From the NCBI GenBank assembly GCA_016931255.1, contig JAFGFG010000006.1, positions 1-64,000 on the forward strand: a DNA stretch of 64,000 nt, given 5' to 3'. Positions 9,315-18,113 of this stretch are shown here, in pieces. Position 1 is the stretch's first letter. Each line of letters opens with the position of its first letter. Under the pieces are notes generated by a model. It saw nothing but the letters and a program-made list of their open reading frames with translations, ran no database searches and had not been told where the DNA came from. The DNA is from Candidatus Aenigmatarchaeota archaeon. Lineage in GTDB: Archaea > Aenigmatarchaeota > Aenigmatarchaeia > QMZP01 > JAFGSV01. A program made the translations under genes and the position numbers.

Positions 9315-10712
9315 ATGGTTTCTACTATTGTCGTTCAGGCAGCCAGCGGGCACACTGTTTTGATATCTTCGATGGTATTAGAACACATAAAAGGCCAGCA
9401 TGCTGTATCTGGCAAGGGTTCTGTATTTGCCAGAGTTCCGGATGTGAATGAATTTATGAAAGCCGTACAGTCATTGGACATAACAAAGCCTGATGCAGAC
9501 GGGCTCTACGAAGTAAAGATAAAGGGAATCGGTTATGACCTCGTGAGGGACATAAAGAAAGCACGCGGTCTCAAGGGAGCACGAGAGCGTACTGCAATAA
9601 AAGAAGAAATGGGTGGACAAGTGTCTGTTCCCGCGATAAAAACATCTCTTCCGATGAAAGAATTCATGACAGATGTTTCAACACTTGTCATAAGACCGAC
9701 ACCGGCGGAGTACATACCTGAAGATGTCAAAAATGATGAAATGCTTGGTTTAGCAGCTAGAGGTCGTATATATTCAGTTTTGACAATGTGGCCAGGAAGA
9801 GCCACGATAAACGGTGAGGCTGTTCCGCCTGCAAGCCAGTGGAAGGGAAAATACGCGGTTATAATACCAATGAATGATGAACTTTCTGAGTTGTTCGAAA
9901 AATCAAAAGAAAATGGTGGTGTGCCTATCACACTTTTTGATCACGGAAAGCCTGTTGATGCGTACATTAAGATAATAAGAAACATTGAACAAGGTGTAAT
10001 GATAAAATTCAGTAATGGTCAGATATTCACAATAAAGAAAGTTCTTGGGCAAGGAAGAACAACAAGAGTAGTTACTGTAAAAGAAAGTGAATATGAGAAC
10101 TGGGCAGTCAGACTGAATATGAAGACGAATCCTGAATACATAAACGAGATGCTTGAAAGAGAGCCTGAGCTGAACCAACTAGGAAAAAATATTGTCAGAT
10201 TGGATGAACGCAGAAGTCTCAAAAATGAATATTGTTTAGTGGAAATCCTCAAAATCGAATTTGAACTTCACGACTATCTCAGTGATTATTGTAATCTAGG
10301 GTCTGATGAAATTGACAATTACATAATCGAATTTGCTAAAGTTTCTGCTCGTTTTTCGTTCATAGGAGATTTCAAGAGTAAACAGCTGGCTTTTGTAAAG
10401 GGACGTGGATGGGTACTTGTGGATTATACACAAGGTAATAGATACGCATCGCGTGTGAATGACTCTACTCTTTTTGATGGTGTTTTTGATGAATTCGTAT
10501 ATCCTGAATACAAAGAATCCATGGGAAATAAATGGGAAGAACTCAAAAATAAAATTAATGAGGTGATTCACAGAGAGAGGATGAAGTACTTTGTAAGTGT
10601 AAACAGTGAGATGATCGATGAGGAAGTTTCAGAGCGGATAAAAGAAGCCGCGAGAGCTGATTATGACACAATACGAAAGAAAATCAGAAAAGACGCCGAG
10701 AAGGCTGCGTGA
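9315..10712 (+). CDS. Orphan 465-aa protein, possible nuclease-like N-terminus and kinase-like C-terminal half
   Basis: Not recognised as a known family. The ATG follows GTGATTTT, a Shine-Dalgarno context seen also at cdc6 and the pilus ATPase. The N-terminus (VLISSMVLEHIKGQHAVSG) has a leucine-His-x-x-x-x-His pattern reminiscent of small RNase toxin folds, but this is weak. Residues about 345-375 (GDFKSKQLAFVKGRGWVLVDY) are spaced like the catalytic-loop and DFG region of atypical protein kinases (GDxxxxN…DF), with Tyr for Phe and no clear Asn. The C-terminus is a charged helix (DYDTIRKKIRKDAEKAA). No membrane segment. Composition matches the AT-rich phosphatase upstream (53 bp away), suggesting a two-gene acquired unit. 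Confidence 0.5.
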   Translation: MVSTIVVQAASGHTVLISSMVLEHIKGQHAVSGKGSVFARVPDVNEFMKAVQSLDITKPDADGLYEVKIKGIGYDLVRDIKKARGLKGARERTAIKEEMGGQVSVPAIKTSLPMKEFMTDVSTLVIRPTPAEYIPEDVKNDEMLGLAARGRIYSVLTMWPGRATINGEAVPPASQWKGKYAVIIPMNDELSELFEKSKENGGVPITLFDHGKPVDAYIKIIRNIEQGVMIKFSNGQIFTIKKVLGQGRTTRVVTVKESEYENWAVRLNMKTNPEYINEMLEREPELNQLGKNIVRLDERRSLKNEYCLVEILKIEFELHDYLSDYCNLGSDEIDNYIIEFAKVSARFSFIGDFKSKQLAFVKGRGWVLVDYTQGNRYASRVNDSTLFDGVFDEFVYPEYKESMGNKWEELKNKINEVIHRERMKYFVSVNSEMIDEEVSERIKEAARADYDTIRKKIRKDAEKAA

Positions 10713-10718
10713 TTTCAA

Positions 10719-10730
10719 AAATATATACAT
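10719..10730 (+). promoter_or_regulatory. TATA box of the zinc-ribbon membrane protein gene
   Basis: AAATATATACAT lies about 20-30 bases before the ATG at 10750, so the mRNA probably has little or no leader. Confidence 0.5.
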
Positions 10731-10749
10731 TGCGGCTTAATAGTTTATT

Positions 10750-13700
10750 ATGGCCCAAAGTCCTGGATGCCCACTCTGCGGAGAAGTACTGAAGCTTCGC
10801 GGAAAAGGCCTCTACAGATGTAAGAACAGCAACTGCCCTCTTTTCAGGACTGTCAAAAGGGCTGCAACTGAAGAAGAGCTCGAAGGATTCGCAAGGGAAT
10901 TCAGGGAAGAACAGCGAAAGTATTCTGCGGAGAAGAGTGCCAAATCGTCTTCAGATGGCGGTGGCTCGTCAGGAAAGACTATTTATGCGTTTGACATAAA
11001 CGACAACAGGCAATATCAGGTAACGAAAGTATCAACTGAAAGCGGCCAGGAGAAGATGCTGAAAGGCCTTACATGCCCCCACTGCGGCGGCGCTGTCATA
11101 CAGAACACGAACGTGAAGACAAGGACTGACGACCCGTACCCTAAAAGGAACATCTACTTATGCGGGAACTGCAATCACCAGTTCATATATGCTCAATTGG
11201 CTTTGCCGTCAGGTCCTGAACCTCGGCATTCATTACCACCTCATAAACCTCAGTTGGTACTGCCACCCCATGAGCAACTTGAATTACCTCCACATGAAGA
11301 TGAACCGGAGCCTGTTGAGCACGGAAAAGAAAAATACAGATGCCCGCGATGCTCGGACGGGCTTGATTACGACATAGGGAAGTACATACCACTTAACAGG
11401 CATAGCGATTGGATAGGAATATATACACAGGTTGGAATACTAGGTGAGAGGAGCTATGACTGGGGAATAGATTACGGACACTGCAAGCAGCCTTTCATAA
11501 TAATAAGCGAAACAAGGAGGGAACACACCAAGACGGAAGACGGAACCATAAGTATAATAAAGATTTCGATTGGAGGTCCTGTCACGCTGAGGCGTCCAAA
11601 TTCTGATGAATATCTCATGATACAAAAGCAGATGGCCAGAGTTGACACCAAGTCTAAATTGAAAGGGCTTCAATCAGCGCTTACAACGGCTGGAACTCCA
11701 CAAGAAAGAAGTGAAATACGAAGTAGAATAAAGGACGTTGGAAAAAAATATAGTACACACTGGGGAGGCATCAATTATGACCAAATAACTGGTGCACTCA
11801 TTAGTTTTGGCAGGAAGCAGGGATTCAAGGAAGACGCTTATCAGAGGATGAAAGCAGTTCTGCGTGAGTCTGGGGTGTCAAGCAACGACATAAATGACAT
11901 AGTGAGAAAGTCAACGAACGCAGGCGAGTTCGAGCATCTCGCATCCAGAAGAATTCTGGGAAGAGGAAGGAGGGCATTCAAACAGAGAACAGATGAAGGA
12001 CTCGCAAAGCTCGCCGAGAGGCACGGCCTCTCAGATGATGAATACAATAAACTCAGAAAGCGGGCGCAGGAACGCTCAAGCGGTGACCTCGGATTCTTTG
12101 CAAAGATTGGCCAGAAAGGCGGGGACACGAGCAAAAGGATGGTCCTGGCACTCGGCCTTATCATAGTCGGTGTCATACTCGCAGCATTCATGCAGGAGCA
12201 GATGTTCCTGTGGGGATTCCTTGTTTTTGCATTCTACTCCATACTTCCGAATCCGGAGAACATGGAATACACAGATGACATAACAGACGAAGTTCTAAAG
12301 GGACTGAAAAATGCTGATAAATCCGATAACACGATGTCTGAGGGCGGGACGAGAAGGATGCAGCTTCTGGCGCCGCTGATGCCTGTACTGATGTACACGA
12401 AGGCGATGAGATACAGCCGCGAGAATCGTTACAATACCGGAATAGCAACTCTCAGGGTCATACTCCGTGTGCTTGGCATAGTACTCATAGGACTTGGGCT
12501 TTACCAAAGCGCTATCCCGATGGCAGGATTCGTATACATGATTTTCGTGTTCGCATCATATTACTCCCTTCCAATAAGGTATGATATAGACAAACCTGAC
12601 GAGTTCATGGGCTCCATATTCAGATTCCTTCTTGGATTCTTCGTGCCTCTGTCGCTTCTCGGGCTCTTCGGAGAGGGAAGCGGCGTTCTGTTCTGGATAA
12701 CACTGGCGTTCCTTCTTGTATTTCCTGTTGCGCATGCTAAGTCAGAAGCCAATGCACTTAACATGGCTGCAACAGCAGGCGAATCACAGAGAGAGATGCT
12801 TGACAAGATGCTGTTTGTAGGCATAATGGTTTTCGCTGTTCTCGTGTTCATGGGTCTGTTCAACATGGGAGACCTCGGTTTCGAGGGAACATCAGCAACA
12901 GTGTTCTGGGCGTCATGGGGTATAGGGCTGTTCGCAGGTGTTCTCTCTCCTGCTGAAACAAGGCCTTATACAGGCATGCTGGTGATAGCCGTAGTGTTCT
13001 TCCTATTCATGACAGGACCCGGCCAGCAGGCTGTGGGTTCAGCCTTCCTTGGCCAGTGGTGGCCGTTGTTCCATAATACAATGAACTCTTTCACAGAGCC
13101 TTTCGGAGGACTTTTCGAGACACTGGAGGGCACATTCGGCCAGACATTCACGCTGCTGACCAATCCTGTAGGCTATGCCAATCAGGTCATGGAAGGTACA
13201 TATCAGAAGAACCCGACAGGCGCGACAGGCGCTTACGGAGTTGAAATAGAATCGATAAACATCCCCCCGATATTCCCTAATAGTCCGGCTATAGCAACAT
13301 TCAATGTGAAGAATGTCGGCCCTGTAAGGGCATCGAATGTTATGCTGTTCATTGAAGTTCCCAGTGAATTTGACTTTATTAAATTCAGTTCCGGAAACAT
13401 GGAGCCATTTTCCATTAAAACAAGTGATGATAAGGACAATATCAGATACGCTGTGACATATGATTATTTCAACATGGACCTGAATGAGGTAACACCTTTC
13501 ATGTTTGTCATGAGCGTGGATTGTGATACCGTGAACAGAATGGAGCCGATACGTATTGAACAGTATAAAATAAGGGACCATTTCATACCGGTGAAGCTTA
13601 TTGCCCAGTATGAGTACAGTGTTGAAAGCACTCATACAGTGGAATTCATAAGCAACGAAAAATGGAAAACAATGTCAGCAGAAGGCACATTCGTCCCTCA

Positions 13701-14160
13701 GAAGATGATGTCATTCATCTCAACGTCACCTGCAAAGCTTTCAGTGGGCTCTTTTGACCAGCCGATTGTTGAGAGCACGCCGTTCTACATCGGCTTCAAT
13801 CTTTCATCAGCCGAGGGCGCTGATTCTGAGATATTGTGGAACTGGATTGAACCTGTTCCGGGAAGAACTGTTCTCACAGTCGATGTACCGGAAGACATTC
13901 GGCCAACAATGGACTCATGCATACCAGAAGGTCGTTCCATTGGAGACAAATTCGTGTGGGAAGGCAATGATTTGAAGAATGCGATTTTCTGCTATAATCA
14001 GCTTGGCCTCGACCTGAGCCCGGGTATCAACACAATAAGCCCTCCGTCCAAGACATTCCTGATAACAGCAAATTCGACATTCAGGTTCAGCAGGTGGCAT
14101 GACAAGGAGACAAGATTCGAGTTCAGCGACGTGTGCAATATAACAAATATCGGTAACTGA
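10750..14160 (+). CDS. Large zinc-ribbon, multi-spanning membrane protein with extracellular C-terminal domain
   Basis: The 1136-residue protein has three parts. Residues 1-250 are cytoplasmic-type and hold three zinc-ribbon-like Cys clusters: CPLC…CKNSNC at the start, CPHC…CGNC about residues 100-135, and CPRC about 198. A Pro/His/Glu-rich linker (LPPHKPQLVLPPHEQLELPP) lies between the second and third. A charged helical region follows (about 280-450). About ten hydrophobic segments (465-500, 570-680, 700-780) form a membrane domain. From about residue 830 comes a soluble beta-rich part with COG1361-like patterns (ATFNVKNVGPVRASNVML). The family is not recognised. Zinc ribbons joined to a membrane domain and an outer module suggest sensing or protein handling at the membrane, but this is inference. 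Confidence 0.65.
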   Translation: MAQSPGCPLCGEVLKLRGKGLYRCKNSNCPLFRTVKRAATEEELEGFAREFREEQRKYSAEKSAKSSSDGGGSSGKTIYAFDINDNRQYQVTKVSTESGQEKMLKGLTCPHCGGAVIQNTNVKTRTDDPYPKRNIYLCGNCNHQFIYAQLALPSGPEPRHSLPPHKPQLVLPPHEQLELPPHEDEPEPVEHGKEKYRCPRCSDGLDYDIGKYIPLNRHSDWIGIYTQVGILGERSYDWGIDYGHCKQPFIIISETRREHTKTEDGTISIIKISIGGPVTLRRPNSDEYLMIQKQMARVDTKSKLKGLQSALTTAGTPQERSEIRSRIKDVGKKYSTHWGGINYDQITGALISFGRKQGFKEDAYQRMKAVLRESGVSSNDINDIVRKSTNAGEFEHLASRRILGRGRRAFKQRTDEGLAKLAERHGLSDDEYNKLRKRAQERSSGDLGFFAKIGQKGGDTSKRMVLALGLIIVGVILAAFMQEQMFLWGFLVFAFYSILPNPENMEYTDDITDEVLKGLKNADKSDNTMSEGGTRRMQLLAPLMPVLMYTKAMRYSRENRYNTGIATLRVILRVLGIVLIGLGLYQSAIPMAGFVYMIFVFASYYSLPIRYDIDKPDEFMGSIFRFLLGFFVPLSLLGLFGEGSGVLFWITLAFLLVFPVAHAKSEANALNMAATAGESQREMLDKMLFVGIMVFAVLVFMGLFNMGDLGFEGTSATVFWASWGIGLFAGVLSPAETRPYTGMLVIAVVFFLFMTGPGQQAVGSAFLGQWWPLFHNTMNSFTEPFGGLFETLEGTFGQTFTLLTNPVGYANQVMEGTYQKNPTGATGAYGVEIESINIPPIFPNSPAIATFNVKNVGPVRASNVMLFIEVPSEFDFIKFSSGNMEPFSIKTSDDKDNIRYAVTYDYFNMDLNEVTPFMFVMSVDCDTVNRMEPIRIEQYKIRDHFIPVKLIAQYEYSVESTHTVEFISNEKWKTMSAEGTFVPQKMMSFISTSPAKLSVGSFDQPIVESTPFYIGFNLSSAEGADSEILWNWIEPVPGRTVLTVDVPEDIRPTMDSCIPEGRSIGDKFVWEGNDLKNAIFCYNQLGLDLSPGINTISPPSKTFLITANSTFRFSRWHDKETRFEFSDVCNITNIGN

Positions 14161-14163
14161 AAA

Positions 14164-15138
14164 TCACACGCCTACCATGAGCCTGACGAGATTTCTGGCT
14201 GCAGGGGCTGCGCCAAGCACGAACACCGCAAGCTTTAGGAACCTGTTGAGGTCCTTATTTTCAGAGAAACGGTCTATGTACCAGAGCACCGGCACGACAA
14301 CAACGAACTTCAGGAGGAACATCACACCCGGTCCGAGATACGGCATCATCCATCGGGAAAGGAAATGCTGCTCAGTATAACCCTGCCCTCCCAGTGTTGT
14401 GAACATCGCTATCGCAAAGAATGTCGCAGTGGCATCGAAGAAGTGCGCTGACAGCACCATTGAATTTGTTCTGGTGAATATTTCTTTCATGCTTTCAGAG
14501 ATTTTTTTCCCGAAGCGGGTGAACATGTTCCTCCCGGAAGCGTATGTTATCCCGAAGAAGATGCATGTCCACGCTAATGTCACGCTTCCTATGTAAGCCA
14601 GCGGAAGGAGTGTGTTCACAGGGAGCAGTGATGCATTTGTCACGAAGAAAATCATGCCCATGAAGAACATCGTCTTCCAGCAGTCTATCTTTGCATAGTG
14701 CCTTACTGCCAGTGATACGGATAGTGAAAAAAGCGCAAGCATGAATGTTATGAGGTAGGAGCCTGGTGTCGGGAACCATGCTATGATGTATGAGTCTATG
14801 GCTGCTACGAATGTATTTCCTGTCACACCATATATGTAATCATAAGCAGTACCCTGCATTGATGACATGTATCCTGTGAATGATGAAAGGAAGCCCGGTT
14901 GCCCGGATGCGCTGTAGTATATGTAATCCCTCAATGTCCTGGTTACACCAGCGAATGCGATGAATGGTGTGAATGCTATGAACAGCCCATTGTTCACCTT
15001 CACGTCAACCTTCTTCAGGAGCGTGAACACAGCCCATATGCCTACTACCAAGCCTATGCCGTAGGCAACGCTGTTGACTGGGTTGAACCAGCCGTTGCGC
15101 ATCAGGGGAACAATAAAATATTCGTAGAGTATATCCAT
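14164..15138 (-). CDS. DUF63 family multi-spanning membrane protein
   Basis: The 324-residue product has about eight membrane helices and the N-terminal pattern of archaeal DUF63 proteins: an aromatic start (YEYFIVPL), then NPVNSVAYGIGLVVGIW and FAGVTRTLRDY. The role of DUF63 is unknown. The gene is convergent with the zinc-ribbon protein (3-bp gap) and divergent from the first lipoprotein, with which it shares a 51-bp promoter region. Confidence 0.8.
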   Translation of the reverse strand: MDILYEYFIVPLMRNGWFNPVNSVAYGIGLVVGIWAVFTLLKKVDVKVNNGLFIAFTPFIAFAGVTRTLRDYIYYSASGQPGFLSSFTGYMSSMQGTAYDYIYGVTGNTFVAAIDSYIIAWFPTPGSYLITFMLALFSLSVSLAVRHYAKIDCWKTMFFMGMIFFVTNASLLPVNTLLPLAYIGSVTLAWTCIFFGITYASGRNMFTRFGKKISESMKEIFTRTNSMVLSAHFFDATATFFAIAMFTTLGGQGYTEQHFLSRWMMPYLGPGVMFLLKFVVVVPVLWYIDRFSENKDLNRFLKLAVFVLGAAPAARNLVRLMVGV

Positions 15139-15155
15139 ATCAAATACACTGAAGG

Positions 15156-15169
15156 CAAATTTATATTTG
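15156..15169. promoter_or_regulatory. Near-palindromic TATA element shared by two divergent genes
   Basis: CAAATTTATATTTG is almost its own reverse complement. It sits in the middle of the 51-bp gap between the DUF63 start (15138, minus) and the lipoprotein start (15190, plus), about 20-30 bases from each. One element at the right distance could serve both directions. Confidence 0.5.
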
Positions 15170-15189
15170 TTCCACAGTCAATATTAACT

Positions 15190-16146
15190 ATGAAGAAGTT
15201 TCTTCCTGTTGCGCTCGTTCTTGTTGTTTTCAGCTCCGGTTGTACAATTCCGGGTCTTGACGGTATAAACATACCGTTCCTTACAGGAGGGCAGGTTGTG
15301 CAGTACGAGCACGATGTCATAGTCATAAAAAGTCTTGAGGCAGTGCCCAGTGAGATAGATGCCGGGCAGTCAACGAAGATAATAGCATACGTCCAGAATA
15401 TCGGCGACAGAACCATTCCGATACAGGGTGTGCAGAATACACAAAACGGGATAATAGTTGAACTGTATGATTACTGCAAAGGATTGTTTAGCATAGCCTC
15501 AACATCATGTAAAGGTGTAGCAAGCAATGGCGTATGCACCATAGACAATATTCTTCCCGGAGAAATTGTTCCTGTTACATGGACAATAGAACAGAACAGA
15601 AACAGTGACATATCACTGAAAACCGTCTGCCCTCAGGATGGAATGAAGGTGCTTGTAAAGTACCCTTACAAAACAAACGCCCTTGCTGACGTGTCATTTG
15701 TAAGCAAGGAAGAACTCGAAAGGTCTATAGAGCAGAGAGACTATCTTGCGGTTGGCGATTACCTTGTCACAGGGCAGGGACCGCTCAAGCCTTACATAAC
15801 AATTGAAGACAAGCAGCCAATACCTGTATTCACCGGTGCGCGTACAGTGCTTGGGTTCCAGTTCAAAAACATGGGTCAGGGATACGCAACTGAGATAAAA
15901 GCACCTGAAATATCAGGACTGGATGGAATAGGCACTTACGCAGGCGAATGTGAGATAGCCACAATGTCAGGGCTTCAAAGCGTTACAATAATAGGCAAAG
16001 AGTCGCCGAAGTATTTGTGCAAGCTTGAAATAAGCAACATGAATTTTGAAAGACGGGCTACAAGAGTTGTCGAGGCGTCAATAGAATACATGTACACATT
16101 CACCAAAAATGTACAGGTGACAGTTAATCCCAAAATAGCTATTTAA
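15190..16146 (+). CDS. Lipoprotein 1 of a tandem family of three
   Basis: The start chosen is the ATG of MKKFLPVALVLVV; longer readings would run through the divergent promoter. The 318-residue product has a lipoprotein signal (…VFSSGCTIPGL, lipidated Cys about residue 20). The mature part is beta-rich and contains paired Cys residues. It resembles the next two genes in its SGCTIPGL start, in patterns such as VQNIGDRTIPI, and in a later segment (PIPVFTGARTVLGFQFKNMG). It is likely anchored to the outer face of the membrane; its function is unknown. Confidence 0.75.
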   Translation: MKKFLPVALVLVVFSSGCTIPGLDGINIPFLTGGQVVQYEHDVIVIKSLEAVPSEIDAGQSTKIIAYVQNIGDRTIPIQGVQNTQNGIIVELYDYCKGLFSIASTSCKGVASNGVCTIDNILPGEIVPVTWTIEQNRNSDISLKTVCPQDGMKVLVKYPYKTNALADVSFVSKEELERSIEQRDYLAVGDYLVTGQGPLKPYITIEDKQPIPVFTGARTVLGFQFKNMGQGYATEIKAPEISGLDGIGTYAGECEIATMSGLQSVTIIGKESPKYLCKLEISNMNFERRATRVVEASIEYMYTFTKNVQVTVNPKIAI

Positions 16147-16216
16147 TGGCTGGATTGTTGCCGAAAACATGTATTAAAATTTATAAACTTACCCCCCTAA
16201 GTAATAAAGGATTACA

Positions 16217-17185
16217 ATGGCTACAACAAGTTCAACTAAAAGTCTAGCAATCCTGTTAATTCTACCAATGCTGGTTCTTTTGGCATCAGGATGCACCGTA
16301 CCTGGACTTGGTGGAGGAACATCTATGTCAGGCAACGGCGTTGCGATAACGCAGTTCGCTTCAAGCCTTTCTGCGCTTGAATCAGATGATGAGGTGAATC
16401 TCCATCTCGAGGTCCAGAACATGGGAGGTGTTATTGGAGTCGTAGCTGCTCAGCTTATTGGAATATACCCTGGTGATTGGGGAATGCCAAACACCGAATA
16501 TTTCATTGGTGAGCTTCTTCCTGCAGATGCAGATATGGGAACTGAAGGACAGTTAGGAATAGCTGACTGGTATCTCAGGGCACCTGACCTTCAGAGGGGA
16601 GACAAGAGAGACTACAATCCAATAGCAAGGGTTTTCTACTCTTACGAGACAAGAGTAACGAAGCCCATAACATTCCTGACATCAGAAGAAACTAAGAGGG
16701 CAGTTCAGAACGGAGAATCTCTTCCGGCTGAAATAGCTACAGTAAGTGGCGGTCCTCTTTCAGTAACCGTACAAACAGGCGAATTTATCAGAACAAAGGA
16801 TGACTGGACACAGTCTTACTTTCCAATTGAAATAACAATAACAAACACGGGTGGTGGTCTGCTGGCCGGTGAGAACTATCCAATAGGAATTGATATAATA
16901 AATCCGCCAGGAACCATGTTCAGAGGTGATTGTCCAAGGGACTCCCAGACTGAATGGGTCGCATTCGATACAACAATACTACCAGCAGGACTCATACGTC
17001 CACCAGCAACTCAGGTAATAAACATGTGGAACGGTAGGGAAACAAAGGTGACATGCGAACTCAAGGTCGTGAACCCACCAGAATACAGGGAAACAAGGGA
17101 CCTTCAGATCACACTGAAATACGTATATTATCAGGATGAAACACTACCTTTAACTGTTACAGGAACCCGGGAATGGGGATACTGA
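16217..17185 (+). CDS. Lipoprotein 2 of a tandem family of three
   Basis: The 322-residue product has a signal peptide ending in a lipobox (LLASGCTVPGL). The body is beta-rich, with the motif FPIEITITNTGGGL that the third paralogue repeats as FPVNIIIENTGGGI. It has its own promoter (AAAATTTATAAA near 16176-16187), so it need not be co-transcribed with lipoprotein 1. The stop codon lies inside a hairpin that looks like a terminator. It may bind a surface partner or a pilus part; no enzyme motif. Confidence 0.78.
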   Translation: MATTSSTKSLAILLILPMLVLLASGCTVPGLGGGTSMSGNGVAITQFASSLSALESDDEVNLHLEVQNMGGVIGVVAAQLIGIYPGDWGMPNTEYFIGELLPADADMGTEGQLGIADWYLRAPDLQRGDKRDYNPIARVFYSYETRVTKPITFLTSEETKRAVQNGESLPAEIATVSGGPLSVTVQTGEFIRTKDDWTQSYFPIEITITNTGGGLLAGENYPIGIDIINPPGTMFRGDCPRDSQTEWVAFDTTILPAGLIRPPATQVINMWNGRETKVTCELKVVNPPEYRETRDLQITLKYVYYQDETLPLTVTGTREWGY

Positions 17186-17200
17186 TTCCCGGTCCTTTTT
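17167..17200 (+). terminator. Hairpin plus T-tract, intrinsic-like terminator overlapping the stop codon
   Basis: CCGGGAAT (17167-17174) pairs perfectly with ATTCCCGG (17185-17192) around a 10-base loop, and TCCTTTTT follows directly. The TGA stop (17183-17185) lies in the loop and stem. Archaeal termination usually needs only T-rich tracts, so the full hairpin is notable. Confidence 0.55.
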
Positions 17201-17237
17201 GTTATTAAATTAATAAGCGTTAGCTATAATTATTATT

Positions 17238-18113
17238 ATGAAAGGGCTTTACGCAGTGTTGCTCGTGTTTTCTGTTATTTTCGTGTCAGGATGCACCGTA
17301 CCTGGTTTGATTCCCGCTGGTAATGTCGGCTCAGGCGGAGGTGTCATAATCACTGATTTTGTATCAGAGCTCAATTCAGTGTATTCAGGGGAATCCGTTC
17401 AGTTTGAGCTTAAGCTGAAAAACACAGGCTCATTTGAGGCAGACGGGACTGTTGACATAGATTTAGGTCATCAGGAGTGGCAGTGCACTTCAAAATCATT
17501 TGGAGGCCAGTCTTTCACCGACCTGATAGCTCCTTCTGAGGAAAGGGGTACAGAGGGTGAAGAATTCACAGTTGCATGGAGTTGCAGGGCACCTGAAATA
17601 GATGAAGGTATGAGAATCAGCTACAATGCAAGAGCTGAAATTGAATATGCATACAAATCGCTTATATCTAAATCCGTAACACTCCTTCCGACGAATGAAC
17701 TCATTGCATTAAGGGATTCCGGACAGACTCTTCCATCAGAGTTGATAAGCCGCTCTAATTCACCTGTAAGCATAGACATACAGATTGAAGGGCCTATACG
17801 AATAAGGGATGATGTAAGAGCAGTTGAATTTCCTGTCAACATAATAATAGAAAATACAGGCGGAGGAATTGTAAAAGACAGTAAAGTGAATCTCTTTGTT
17901 GAAGGAATGGGCGGACTGACAAAAAGAGACTGCGACCATAATGACCTTGCACTTTGGAAGGGGCAGTCGCAGACAATAACATGCAGGATGAGCGCCAACA
18001 ACGTGGATGCGCTAACACAGTCCAGAATAGTCGGCCAGATAGATTATGTTTACATAACATCAGCGACTGCGACAGTTGAAGTCGAGGGCACAGACAGATT
18101 CGGCAGCTTCTAG
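17238..18113 (+). CDS. Lipoprotein 3 of a tandem family of three
   Basis: The 291-residue product starts MKGLYAVLLVFSVIFVSGCTVPGL, with the lipidated Cys about residue 19. It aligns by eye with lipoprotein 2 in the lipobox, in the mid-protein pattern (RAPDLQRG/RAPEIDEG, each followed by Tyr-Asn or similar) and in the C-terminal ITNTGGG/IENTGGG segment. The three genes look like a local expansion by duplication. The stop shares the CTAG tetranucleotide with the convergent EndoQ gene. Confidence 0.77.
   Translation: MKGLYAVLLVFSVIFVSGCTVPGLIPAGNVGSGGGVIITDFVSELNSVYSGESVQFELKLKNTGSFEADGTVDIDLGHQEWQCTSKSFGGQSFTDLIAPSEERGTEGEEFTVAWSCRAPEIDEGMRISYNARAEIEYAYKSLISKSVTLLPTNELIALRDSGQTLPSELISRSNSPVSIDIQIEGPIRIRDDVRAVEFPVNIIIENTGGGIVKDSKVNLFVEGMGGLTKRDCDHNDLALWKGQSQTITCRMSANNVDALTQSRIVGQIDYVYITSATATVEVEGTDRFGSF

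Noticed and set aside
14899-15189. N-terminal extension of lipoprotein 1
   Set aside because: It would cover the divergent promoter and part of the DUF63 gene; the lipoprotein signal begins at 15190.
16181-16196. Possible ribosome-binding or ORB site at the C-run ACCCCCCTAAG
   Set aside because: It lacks the TCCA/GAAAC core and lies in an ordinary lipoprotein promoter.
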